From Hydrogenophaga intermedia (lineage in GTDB: Bacteria > Pseudomonadota > Gammaproteobacteria > Burkholderiales > Burkholderiaceae_C), in NCBI RefSeq assembly GCF_023715105.1, contig NZ_JAMBNO010000019.1, forward strand, positions 1-64,000: DNA of 64,000 bases, in the 5' to 3' direction. Position numbers and translations under genes: made by a program. Position 1 is the first letter of the stretch; every line of letters starts with the position of its first letter. Below, in pieces: positions 8,610 to 17,104 of this stretch. The notes beneath the pieces are model-generated. The model was given only the letters and a program-made list of their open reading frames with translations, was not told the DNA's origin and searched no databases.

Positions 8610-8975
8610 ATGCTCGGCGTGATCGTATTTGCCCATGGCTCACGCGACCCGCTGTGGCGCGCTCCGGTGGAGGCCGTGGCGCGGCGCATCGGCGAACGCG
8701 CACCGGGCACCCGTGTGGGCACCGCCTACCTCGAGCTCACCGAGCCCGACCTGCCCACGGTGGCGCGCGAGATGGTGGCCGCCGGTGCCACGCGGCTGCA
8801 CGTGCTGCCCATGTTTCTGGGCATGGGCAAGCACGCCCGCGAAGACCTGCCGCAACTGATGGATGCGCTGCGCCATGAGCACCCGGCAGTGGCCTTCGAG
8901 CAATTGCCCACCGCCGGGGAAGACCCGCGCCTCATCGACCTGTTGGCCACGCTCGCCCTGAAGGACGCTCCATGA
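8610..8975 (+). CDS. Small CbiX/SirB-type sirohydrochlorin chelatase-like protein
   Basis: 121-residue single-domain member of the CbiX family, which inserts metal into sirohydrochlorin. The N-terminal strand and loop VIVFAHGSRDP hold the catalytic His, and LPMFLGMGKHAREDLPQL holds the second His region. The short size matches the small CbiX form that works as a homodimer. It starts 4 bases after the lptG stop and its own stop overlaps cysB. That position points to siroheme for the sulfite reductase encoded at 23 kb rather than to cobalamin, but the metal cannot be read from the sequence. Confidence 0.85.
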   Translation: MLGVIVFAHGSRDPLWRAPVEAVARRIGERAPGTRVGTAYLELTEPDLPTVAREMVAAGATRLHVLPMFLGMGKHAREDLPQLMDALRHEHPAVAFEQLPTAGEDPRLIDLLATLALKDAP

Positions 8976-9916
8976 ACCTGCACCAGTTCAAGTTCGTGCA
9001 GGAAGCGGTGCGCCGCAACCTGAACCTGACGGAGGCCGCCAAGGCGCTGCACACCTCGCAGCCTGGCGTGTCCAAGGCCATCATCGAGCTCGAGGACGAA
9101 CTCGGCATCGAGATCTTTGCGCGCCACGGCAAGCGCATCAAGCGCGTTACCGAACCCGGTCAGCAGGTGCTCAAGAGCATCGACATCATCCTGCGCGAGG
9201 TGAACAACCTCAAGCGTATCGGCGAGCAATACTCGGCGCAGGACAGCGGCACGCTGTCCATCGCGACCACGCACACCCAGGCGCGCTACGTGCTGCCCGG
9301 GCCAGTGGCCGCATTGCGCCAGGCTTACCCCAAGGTGGGCGTCAGCCTTCACCAGGGCTCGCCCGACCAGGTGGCGCGCATGCTGATCGAAGAGGTGGCC
9401 GAGATCGGCATGGCCACCGAGTCGCTGGTGAACTACCCCGAGCTCGTGACGCTGCCGGCCTACGAATGGCAGCACGTGCTGGTGTTCCCGTTCGACCACC
9501 CGCTGCTCGCGCGCGAGCGCATCGGCCTTGAAGAACTCGCCCAGGTGCCGCTGATCACCTACCACCCCAGCTTCACCGGTCGCACGCGCATCGACCAGGC
9601 GTTCGCGCTGCGCCACCTCCAACCCAACGTCGTGCTCGAGGCGATCGACTCGGACGTCATCAAGACCTACGTGAAGCTCGGCATGGGCGTGGGCATCGTG
9701 GCCGAGATGGCGGTCAAGGGCGAGAACCAGACGCCGGATCTCGTGTCGCGCCCGGCCGGCAATCTTTTCGGCCACAACCTGGCACGGGTGGCTTTCAAGC
9801 GCGGCACCTACCTGCGCCATTTCGTGCTGCGTTTTGCCGAGCTGCTTTCCGACCGCCTTTCGCGCGACAGCATCCTTCGCGCCATGGCGGGTGACCCCGA
9901 CGAATACGACATCTGA
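8972..9916 (+). CDS. cysB: CysB-type LysR regulator of sulfur assimilation
   Basis: LysR-type activator of cysteine biosynthesis and sulfur-source genes, responding to N-acetylserine or APS. It has 314 residues. The start MNLHQFKFVQEAVRRNLNLT and the recognition helix TSQPGVSKAIIELEDELG match the CysB/Cbl subgroup closely. The effector domain has the CysB-like segments IATTHTQARYVLP and HQGSPDQV. The likely targets, cysI through cysN, lie about 13 kb downstream in this window. The gene overlaps the chelatase gene by four bases. Confidence 0.93.
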   Translation: MNLHQFKFVQEAVRRNLNLTEAAKALHTSQPGVSKAIIELEDELGIEIFARHGKRIKRVTEPGQQVLKSIDIILREVNNLKRIGEQYSAQDSGTLSIATTHTQARYVLPGPVAALRQAYPKVGVSLHQGSPDQVARMLIEEVAEIGMATESLVNYPELVTLPAYEWQHVLVFPFDHPLLARERIGLEELAQVPLITYHPSFTGRTRIDQAFALRHLQPNVVLEAIDSDVIKTYVKLGMGVGIVAEMAVKGENQTPDLVSRPAGNLFGHNLARVAFKRGTYLRHFVLRFAELLSDRLSRDSILRAMAGDPDEYDI

Positions 9917-9920
9917 CCCC

Positions 9921-11102
9921 ATGGACACCGTGACGAAGCCCCGCACCCCCGCCCTCACCTCGCGCCTGCCGCAGGTGGGCACCACCATCTTCACCGTCAT
10001 GTCGGCCCTGGCGACCGAACACCGCGCCGTCAATCTCGGCCAGGGGTTTCCCGATTTCGGCTGTGACCCGGCCCTGCTCGACGCCGTGGACGCGGCCATG
10101 CGCGCCGGCCACAACCAGTACCCACCGATGACCGGCGTACCGGCGCTGCGCGAGGCCATGGCGTCCAAGGTGGAGAAGCTCTACGGGCGCCGCTATGACC
10201 CCAACAGCGAAATCACGGTGACCGCTGGCGCGACGCAGGCCATCCTGACCGCCATTCTGGCCATCGTGCACCCGGGTGACGAGGTCGTCGTGCTCGAGCC
10301 GTGCTACGACAGCTACGTGCCCAACATCGAACTCGCGGGCGGCACCGTGGTGCGCGTGCCGCTCAAACCAGGCAGCTTTCGTCCCGACTTCGACGCCATC
10401 GCGGCGGCCATCACCCCGCGCACGCGCGCCATCCTCGTCAACAGCCCGCACAACCCCAGCGGCATGTGCTGGACCGACGCCGAGATGCGCCAGCTCGACG
10501 ACTTGCTCGCTCCCACCGACGTGCTGCTGATCAGTGACGAGGTCTACGAGCACATGGTTTTCGACGGCCAGCTGCACCACAGCGCCGCGCGCTACCCCGG
10601 CCTGGCCGCGCGCGCCTTCATCGTCAGCAGCTTCGGCAAGACCTACCACGTGACCGGCTGGAAAGTCGGCACCGTGCTGGCGCCTGCCCCGCTGATGGCC
10701 GAGTTCCGCAAGGTGCATCAGTTCAACGTGTTCACCGTGAACACGCCGATGCAGCACGCACTGGCTGCCTACATGGCCAACCCCGCGCCCTACCTCGATC
10801 TGCCCGCCTTCTACCAGCGCAAGCGCGACCTGTTCCGCGACGGTCTGGCGGGCACGCGCTTCAAGCTGCTGCCCGGCGAAGGCACCTACTTCCAGTGCGT
10901 GGACATCTCCGCGCTCGCCGTGCCCGAACGCGACCTGCCCGAAGCCGATTTCTGCCGCTGGCTCACCCAGGAGATCGGGGTCGCCGCCATCCCGCTATCG
11001 GCCTTCTACGGCAACGGCTTCGACCAGAAGGTCATCCGCTTTTGCTTCGCGAAGAAGGACGAGACGCTGGGTGAGGCGCTGAAGCGGCTGTCGCGGCTCT
11101 GA
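9921..11102 (+). CDS. PLP-dependent methionine aminotransferase (YbdL-like)
   Basis: Fold-type I class I/II aminotransferase, 393 residues, most like E. coli YbdL, which prefers methionine and feeds methionine salvage. Visible landmarks are LPQVGTTIFTVMSALA at the start, NLGQGFPDF, the PLP-binding NSPHNPSG, SDEVYEH, and the lysine in SSFGKTYHVTGWKVG. The ATG at 9921 lies 4 bases after the cysB stop, so it is probably read with cysB, consistent with a sulfur amino-acid role. Kynurenine aminotransferase activity is an alternative for this subgroup. Confidence 0.88.
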   Translation: MDTVTKPRTPALTSRLPQVGTTIFTVMSALATEHRAVNLGQGFPDFGCDPALLDAVDAAMRAGHNQYPPMTGVPALREAMASKVEKLYGRRYDPNSEITVTAGATQAILTAILAIVHPGDEVVVLEPCYDSYVPNIELAGGTVVRVPLKPGSFRPDFDAIAAAITPRTRAILVNSPHNPSGMCWTDAEMRQLDDLLAPTDVLLISDEVYEHMVFDGQLHHSAARYPGLAARAFIVSSFGKTYHVTGWKVGTVLAPAPLMAEFRKVHQFNVFTVNTPMQHALAAYMANPAPYLDLPAFYQRKRDLFRDGLAGTRFKLLPGEGTYFQCVDISALAVPERDLPEADFCRWLTQEIGVAAIPLSAFYGNGFDQKVIRFCFAKKDETLGEALKRLSRL

Positions 11103-11167
11103 CGGTTTTGCTGCCTGACCAGGCGCGCGTGCCGGATCCTCAGCGCGCCCGCCCGGCAGGCCAGTAC

Positions 11168-11887
11168 TCAACACCGCACCGGGTTGCGGCAGAACCGCTC
11201 CAGCTCCCGCACCACCGAGCGCTCCGCCACCGCGTTGCGCGCCGCCGGCCCGGCTTCCAGGCTGAGCTTCATTTCGTATTTCTTGAAGAAGGCGTCGAAC
11301 AACTCGCCACCGAGGGTGCCGGTGGCGGTGAGCTGGTCGGTGGCGGGGTCGTGCTCCAGCAGCACGGCGCACAGCGGCTGCTCGGCCGGGCCACCCAGCA
11401 CCTGGGCGCCGCGCGCCGGGTCGTACTGGCTGTGGTCGGCGCAGCAGTGGATCAGGTCGTTGCCCCTGCTCGGTGTCTGCGGGTTGGCCACCGGGCCCTT
11501 GCGGAAGCTGATGAAGCTCAGGTCCTTGTTGGGATAGACGAGCTGGTGCGCGCAGATGGCCGAGAACGCCACGACGCTGCGGCGCTGGCCCACGCCCCCG
11601 GGCCAGTCGTAGGCCAGCTTGTCCTTGGTGAGCAAGCGCGTCGGCTGGGTGGCCTTGCCCAGGTCCAGCAGGAAGACGGGCGTCGCCTCGAACGGGTAAT
11701 GGAACACGTAGTTCACCTGCGGCCGCAGGCGCGAGGCCTTGATCGGCTGGTCGAGCTCGTCCACCAGCAGCACCCGGGCATAGCGGCGGGGTTGCGCATT
11801 GGCGGCCCAGGCGGTTGAGCTCAGGGCGGCGCTGGCCAGGGCGGTGGCGCCCAGGGCGCAACCTTCAACGAATTCACGGCGATCCAT
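11168..11887 (-). CDS. Tat-exported Rieske [2Fe-2S] protein
   Basis: 239-residue protein starting MDRREFVEGCALGA, a twin-arginine-like signal (DRREF) followed by a hydrophobic Ala-rich stretch ending AWA, so the folded cluster protein is probably exported by Tat. Rieske ligands are visible as CAH (SAICAHQLVY) and CADH (HCCADHSQYDP), giving the 2 Cys-2 His cluster. The loop after the second box (GAQVLGGPAEQPL) is also Rieske-like. The ATG at 11887 was chosen because AAGAGGAG lies about 11 bases upstream and the signal begins there. No cytochrome b or oxygenase partner is adjacent, so the electron partner is unknown. Confidence 0.85.
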   Translation of the reverse strand: MDRREFVEGCALGATALASAALSSTAWAANAQPRRYARVLLVDELDQPIKASRLRPQVNYVFHYPFEATPVFLLDLGKATQPTRLLTKDKLAYDWPGGVGQRRSVVAFSAICAHQLVYPNKDLSFISFRKGPVANPQTPSRGNDLIHCCADHSQYDPARGAQVLGGPAEQPLCAVLLEHDPATDQLTATGTLGGELFDAFFKKYEMKLSLEAGPAARNAVAERSVVRELERFCRNPVRC

Positions 11888-11985
11888 CGGCGGGGGTCTC
11901 CTCTTGATGGGTCGAGTGAAGCGCAGCGCCGCTGCGGCTGTCAACCGTGCGGTTTCATACACCCAGGGTTTACAGAGGAATCCCT

Positions 11986-12026
11986 TGCGGTGCGACATAT
12001 CGCACATGAACGCGCCTGCGGTGCGA
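11986..12026. promoter_or_regulatory. Paired repeats in the Rieske/fecR divergent intergenic region
   Basis: TGCGGTGCGA occurs at 11986-11995 and again at 12017-12026, exactly 31 bases apart, about three helical turns. The first copy is part of an inverted repeat GTGCGA-CATA-TCGCAC (11990-12005). This is a plausible operator for one of the divergent genes; no known regulator consensus was recognised. Confidence 0.45.
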
Positions 12027-12111
12027 TTTCAGCTCGGGCCGATGCATCCGATATGAGTAAGCATGCGTATCTGCCAGGGAACCCCCTCCCGTATCACGCG
12101 AGACGCTGCCC

Positions 12112-13059
12112 ATGAAACCGACCGCCCGCCGCCTTTCGCCCGCCGCCATGCCCTTGTTTGCCCCGTCGCGCCGCCTGGTGCTGCACCTGGGCGCCGCCTT
12201 GCTCGCCACCGCCGCGGTGCTGACGGCCCACAACGCCCACGCCGCGGCCGACGCCACGGTGGTTGAAGCGGTGCAGCTGCCCGCGCACATCGAACGATCG
12301 GGCCAACGCCGCGCCGCGGAGCCGGGTGCCTTGCTGCGCACCGGCGACAAAGCCATCACCGACACGGGATCGCGCATGCTGCTGCGCCTGTCCGATCGCA
12401 GCACGATCCGCCTGGGCGAGGCCACGCAGTTCCTGATCGATTCGCTGGACAACAGCCCCAGCGGGGACGCGCGCCAGATCACCACCGGCCTCAAGCTCAT
12501 CACCGGCGTGTTCCGCTACGCCACCGACTACGCCAGCAAGGCGCTGGGCAACAAGACCACGCTCAACTTGGAGCTGGCGACCGCCACGGTGGGTATCCGC
12601 GGCACCGATTTCTGGGCCATGACGGACGCCGACCACGACGCGGTGTGCGTGTTCGAGGGCCACGTGGCGGTCGAGCGCGACGCCAAACCGACCATCGATC
12701 TGCAAAAGCCAGGCGCCTTCTGGGTGGTGTTCACCAACCAGCCCGAGAAGCCGGCCGGCCAAGCCACCCCGGATCAGCTGGCCAAGTTCATCGGCCAGGC
12801 CGAGATGCAACCCGGCAGAGGCGTTCTGCTGCAAGGCGGCGAATGGCGCCTGGTGGCGGCCAGTGGCGCCAACGGCCCCGAAGCCAACGCCCTGCGCACC
12901 CGCCTGCAGGAGGCTGGCTACCCGGCGCGCGTGGCAGCGCTGGACAAAGGTTTCGAGGTGCGCATCAACCAGTTCGCCACCGAGCAGGATGCACAGGCCG
13001 TGCTGGCACGCCTTGCGCCGCTGGGCGTGACGCAGGGCCGCGTGGTTCGCGCGCGCTGA
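12112..13059 (+). CDS. Periplasmic FecR-domain protein with C-terminal SPOR domain
   Basis: 315-residue exported protein. Residues 1-46 form a signal peptide ending AHAAA. Residues about 60-205 form a FecR domain (RTGDKAITDTGSRMLLRLSD and ATVGIRGTDFW, the typical FecR beta motif). Residues about 240-312 form an SPOR repeat (VLLQGGEWRLVAAS, then EVRINQFATEQDAQAVLARL), which binds septal or denuded peptidoglycan. It is unlike classical FecR: there is no membrane anchor for a cytoplasmic anti-sigma part and no sigma factor gene alongside, so it is more likely a structural or cell-wall sensor protein than an anti-sigma regulator. Confidence 0.85.
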   Translation: MKPTARRLSPAAMPLFAPSRRLVLHLGAALLATAAVLTAHNAHAAADATVVEAVQLPAHIERSGQRRAAEPGALLRTGDKAITDTGSRMLLRLSDRSTIRLGEATQFLIDSLDNSPSGDARQITTGLKLITGVFRYATDYASKALGNKTTLNLELATATVGIRGTDFWAMTDADHDAVCVFEGHVAVERDAKPTIDLQKPGAFWVVFTNQPEKPAGQATPDQLAKFIGQAEMQPGRGVLLQGGEWRLVAASGANGPEANALRTRLQEAGYPARVAALDKGFEVRINQFATEQDAQAVLARLAPLGVTQGRVVRAR

Positions 13060-13065
13060 TCTTGC

Positions 13066-13158
13066 GGCGGGGCTCAGGCGATTCGCCGCCGGGCCGCCCC
13101 AAGGCGAATCAGCCCCCTCGGGGGGGGCAGCGACCCGCGCAGCGGCGCAGCGTGGGGG
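13066..13158. repeat. GC-rich intergenic repeat of the Comamonadaceae type
   Basis: The spacer between fecR-like and hrpA contains a CCGCCCCAAGGCGAATC block, a hairpin formed by CCCCCTC and a run of eight G, and GCGCAGCGGCGCAGCGTGGGGGC. Sequences of this kind recur between convergent genes in Comamonadaceae genomes and probably act as terminators. Recognition is from memory; only one copy is seen in this window. Confidence 0.5.
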
Positions 13159-13159
13159 C

Positions 13160-16100
13160 TCAAGAACTCACCTGAGCCCAGGCTTTCTCCAGCCGCTTCA
13201 GGCTGACCGGCTGCGGTGTGCGCAACTCCTGCGCGAAGAAGCTCACGCGCAACTCCTCCAGCAGCCAGCGCAACTCCTGCAGGCGCGCGTCCTGCACGCC
13301 CTTGCGCTCGGCCACCAGTCGCCAGAAGCGTTGCTCTTGCGGGCGCAGCTCGGCCAGGCGGGCGGCGTCACGCGCCGGGTCGGCGCGCAGCTTGTCCAGC
13401 CGCAACTGCACCGCCTTCAGGTAGCGCGGCAGGTGCTGCAGTTGTGCGTGCGGCGTCTCGACCAGGAAGCGTCGCGTCACCAACCGCTGCAGCTGCTGGG
13501 TGATGTCGCCCACCACGTCGGCGGGTGGTCTGGCGTCCTTGAGCTTGCGCTGGGCAGCCGCGAACTCGGTGAGGATGGCGCCAGCGCTGCGCGCGATCTC
13601 GGCCGCGATGAGATTTAGCCGGCCTCGGCCATCGGCCACGCGCTGCTCAAAGGCGCGGGCATCAGCGGGCAAGGGGTCGATCAGGAAGGCGCGGTCCAGC
13701 GCCAGGTCGATGAGCTGCGTGCGCAGCTCATCCAGCGTGCCGCCGCCACGTTCCTTATCCACGCCCATGAACGCCGCGCCCATGGCCTGCAGGCCCGGGA
13801 TGTTCTTCTCCAGGTACTTCAGCGCGTCCTTGATCTGCAGCGCGAACAGGCGGCGCAGTCCTTCGCGGTGACGGGCCTGCGCGACATCGGGCTCGTCGAA
13901 GACCTCGATGCGCACCGCATCGCCGTCGTCCACCAACGCGGGAAAGCCGATCAAGGTCTGGCCGCCGCGGCGGATTTCGAGCAGCTCGGGCAGTTCGCCA
14001 AAGTCCCAGCGGGTGTGGCGCTGCGCGGCGTCCACCGTTGGCGCCGCGGGCGCGGGGGCGACCTTGGGCACGCGGGTGGCGCCGCTCGCCGCGGGGGCAG
14101 GCGCCGGCGCCGTCTTGAGCGCCGCCAGTGCCTGGAACGCACCGCGCGCCTGCGCGCCCAGTTCGGCCTTGAGCGCGGCCAGGTGCCGGCCCTGCCCCAG
14201 CTGGCGGCCGTGCTCGTCCACCACCCGCAGGTGCATGAACAGGTGCGGCGGCAACTGGTCGACCTTGATGTCGTTGCGCACGATGTCGAGCTGCGTGGCC
14301 GCACGCACCAGCTTGAGGACGGCATCGACCAGGCTGCCCTGACCGAAGGCCTCGGGCGCGCACAGTGCCTCGGTGAAACGCTCGGCTGTGGCCGGCAGCT
14401 GCACCAGGCGCGAGCGCGGGCGCTGGTGCAGGGTCTTGAGCAGGGCCAGCACCTTGTCCTTGAGCATGCCGGGAACGAGCCACTCGCAGCGCTCGTCGTT
14501 GACCTGGTTGAGCGCGTAGATCGGCACCGTGACGGACAGGCCGTCGCGCGGATCGCCGGGTTCGTGCAGGTAACTCGCGGCGCAGTCCACGCCCCCCAGG
14601 CGCACGGTGCGCGGAAAGGCCTGTGCGGTGATGCCCGCAGCCTCGTGGCGCATCAGGTCCTCGCGCGTGAGGAACAGCAGCTTGGGGTTCTCGCGCAGTG
14701 CCTGTCCATACCAGCGCTCGAACGACACACCGCTGCACACCTCGGCCGGAATTTGCTCGTCGTACCACGCGTAGATGACCTCGTCGTCCACCAGCACGTC
14801 CTGCCGCCTCGCCTTGTGCTCGAGTTCCATCACCTGGCGCACCAGCTTCTGGTTGGAGGCCAGGAACGGCAGCTTCGTGTCCCATTCGCCGTGCACCAGC
14901 GCTTCGCGGATGAAGATCTCGCGCGCACCGACCGGGTCGACACGGCTGTAGTCGGCGCGGCGGTTGCTGTAGAGCACCAGGCCGTAAAGCGTGGCGCGCT
15001 CCAGCGCCGACACACGCGCTGCCTTCTTTTCCCAGTGCGGGTCGAGCAGCTGTTTCTTGAGCAGGTGCGCGCCCACGCGCTCGACCCAGGCGGGCTCGAT
15101 GGCGGCGATGCCGCGGCCGAACAGCCGTGCGGTCTCCACGAGTTCGGCGCAGACGATCCAGCGCCCGGGCTTCTTGCTCAGGTTGGCCCCGGGGTGGCGG
15201 TGGAACTTGATGCCGCGTGCGCCCAGGTACCAGTCTTCGGTGTCGTTCTTGCAGCCGATGTTGCCCAACAGGCCGGCGAGCATGGCGCAGTGCAGCTGCT
15301 CATACGTCGCCGGCGTCGTGTTGAGCTTCCAGCCCTGCTCGCCGACCACGGTGTGCAGCTGGCTGTGGGTGTCGCGCCATTCGCGCACGCGGCGCACGTT
15401 GATGAAGTGCTCGCGCAGCAGGTTTTCGTACTGGCGGTGGCTGAGTTTGTGGTCCTTGCCGCGGCCGCCCTTGCTGTCCTCCAGCCATTTCCAGAGCTTG
15501 AGCGTGCCGACGAATTCGCTCTTCTCGTCGTCGAACTTCGCGTGCGCCTGGTCGGCCTGCGACTGCTTGTCGATCGGGCGGTCGCGCACGTCCTGCACGC
15601 TGAGCGCGGCGGCGATCACCAGCACCTCGTCGAGCGCGTTCTGCTCGCGGGCGGACAGGATCATGCGGCCCACGCGCGGATCCAGCGGCAGGCGCGACAG
15701 CGACTGGCCGATGGCGGTGAGCTCGTTGTCGTCGTCCACCGCGCCGAGCTCGGCCAGCAACTGGTAGCCGTCGGCGATAGCGCGACGCTGCGGCGCGTCG
15801 ACGAAGGCAAACTCTTCAACCGCACCCAGGCGAAGCGCCTTCATGCGCAGGATCACCCCGGCCAGCGAGCTGCGCAGGATCTCGGGGTCGGTGAAACGCG
15901 GGCGGTTGTTGAAGTCCGCTTCGTCGTAGAGGCGGATGCAGATGCCGTCGGCCACACGACCGCAGCGGCCCGCGCGCTGGTTGGCCGCCGCCTGGCTGAT
16001 GGGTTCGATCTGCAGCTGCTCGACCTTCTGGCGAAAGCTGTAGCGCTTGACGCGCGCGGTGCCGGCGTCGATGACGTAGCGGATGCCCGGCACGGTGAGC

Positions 16101-17044
16101 GAGGTCTCGGCCACGTTGGTGGCGAGCACGATGCGACGCTGGCCGTGCGGCTGGAAGATGCGGTCCTGCTCGGCCTGGGAGAGGCGCGCAAACAGCGGCA
16201 ACACCTCGGCATTGCGATGCAGCGGCTGGTGCGCCAGGTGCTTGCGCAGGTGGTCGGCGGCCTCGCGGATCTCGCGTTCGCCGGGAAGAAAGACGAGCAC
16301 GTCGCCGCCCTGCCCGCCCCGCCACAACTCGTCCACACCGTCGGCGATGGCGTTGTTCAGGTCATATTCGCGGCTTTCCTCGAAGGGGCGCCAGCGCACC
16401 TCTACCGGGTAGGTGCGCCCGGACACCATGAGCACCGGTGCCCGCCCCCTCGCCGACGAGAAGTACTCGGCAAAGCGGTCCGCATCGATGGTGGCCGAGG
16501 TGACGATGATCTTCAGGTCGGGCCGGCGCGGCAGCAACTGGCGCAGGTAGCCGAGCAGGAAGTCGATGTTGAGGCTGCGCTCGTGGGCCTCGTCGATGAT
16601 GATGGTGTCGTAGGCGCTGAGGTCCGGGTCGGTCTGCGTCTCGGCCAGCAAGATGCCGTCGGTCATCAGCTTGACGGAAGCGTCGCGCGAGAGCCGGTCC
16701 TGGAAGCGCACCTTGAAGCCCACCACCTCGCCCAGCGGCGTCTGCAGCTCTTCGGCGATGCGCTTGGCCACCGAACTGGCGGCAATGCGGCGCGGCTGGG
16801 TGTGGCCGATCAGGCGGCCGCGCTCGCCCGGCCTCGCGTTGAGCTTGCCTCGCCCCATGGCGAGCGCGATCTTGGGCAACTGCGTGGTCTTGCCCGAGCC
16901 GGTCTCGCCGCAGACGATGACCACCTGATGCTCGCGGATGGCGGCCTCGATCTCGTGCCGGCGCGCGGACACGGGCAACGATTCGGGAAATTCAAGGCGG
17001 AGGGCGGTGGAAGACAAGGCGGGCAAAAGGGAGACTTGGGACAC
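13160..17044 (-). CDS. hrpA: ATP-dependent RNA helicase HrpA
   Basis: DEAH-box RNA helicase of 1294 residues, full family length, implicated in mRNA processing and rescue of stalled ribosomes. Walker A GETGSGKT lies at 46-53, DEAH at 151-154, SAT at 183-185, and motif VI QRAGRCGR follows near residue 355-365. After the two RecA domains come the HA2 and OB-fold regions, then the long HrpA-specific DUF3418 C-terminal part. The start codon is GTG at 17044, 60 bases from the divergent argA start. The opposite strand is open for over 3 kb in frame with argA, a GC-bias shadow and not a gene. Confidence 0.96.
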   Translation of the reverse strand: MSQVSLLPALSSTALRLEFPESLPVSARRHEIEAAIREHQVVIVCGETGSGKTTQLPKIALAMGRGKLNARPGERGRLIGHTQPRRIAASSVAKRIAEELQTPLGEVVGFKVRFQDRLSRDASVKLMTDGILLAETQTDPDLSAYDTIIIDEAHERSLNIDFLLGYLRQLLPRRPDLKIIVTSATIDADRFAEYFSSARGRAPVLMVSGRTYPVEVRWRPFEESREYDLNNAIADGVDELWRGGQGGDVLVFLPGEREIREAADHLRKHLAHQPLHRNAEVLPLFARLSQAEQDRIFQPHGQRRIVLATNVAETSLTVPGIRYVIDAGTARVKRYSFRQKVEQLQIEPISQAAANQRAGRCGRVADGICIRLYDEADFNNRPRFTDPEILRSSLAGVILRMKALRLGAVEEFAFVDAPQRRAIADGYQLLAELGAVDDDNELTAIGQSLSRLPLDPRVGRMILSAREQNALDEVLVIAAALSVQDVRDRPIDKQSQADQAHAKFDDEKSEFVGTLKLWKWLEDSKGGRGKDHKLSHRQYENLLREHFINVRRVREWRDTHSQLHTVVGEQGWKLNTTPATYEQLHCAMLAGLLGNIGCKNDTEDWYLGARGIKFHRHPGANLSKKPGRWIVCAELVETARLFGRGIAAIEPAWVERVGAHLLKKQLLDPHWEKKAARVSALERATLYGLVLYSNRRADYSRVDPVGAREIFIREALVHGEWDTKLPFLASNQKLVRQVMELEHKARRQDVLVDDEVIYAWYDEQIPAEVCSGVSFERWYGQALRENPKLLFLTREDLMRHEAAGITAQAFPRTVRLGGVDCAASYLHEPGDPRDGLSVTVPIYALNQVNDERCEWLVPGMLKDKVLALLKTLHQRPRSRLVQLPATAERFTEALCAPEAFGQGSLVDAVLKLVRAATQLDIVRNDIKVDQLPPHLFMHLRVVDEHGRQLGQGRHLAALKAELGAQARGAFQALAALKTAPAPAPAASGATRVPKVAPAPAAPTVDAAQRHTRWDFGELPELLEIRRGGQTLIGFPALVDDGDAVRIEVFDEPDVAQARHREGLRRLFALQIKDALKYLEKNIPGLQAMGAAFMGVDKERGGGTLDELRTQLIDLALDRAFLIDPLPADARAFEQRVADGRGRLNLIAAEIARSAGAILTEFAAAQRKLKDARPPADVVGDITQQLQRLVTRRFLVETPHAQLQHLPRYLKAVQLRLDKLRADPARDAARLAELRPQEQRFWRLVAERKGVQDARLQELRWLLEELRVSFFAQELRTPQPVSLKRLEKAWAQVSS

Positions 17045-17104
17045 AATCGGCGAGCCCGCGATTATCCCGGCTCACCCGGAACCCGACCTGCCCGCCATCC
17101 TGCG

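Noticed and set aside
13868..17104. Very long open frame on the plus strand in frame with argA
   Set aside because: It is exactly antisense to hrpA, with low-complexity Arg/Ala/Gly-rich, His-rich sequence and no domain; a high-GC codon-bias shadow. argA starts at 17105.
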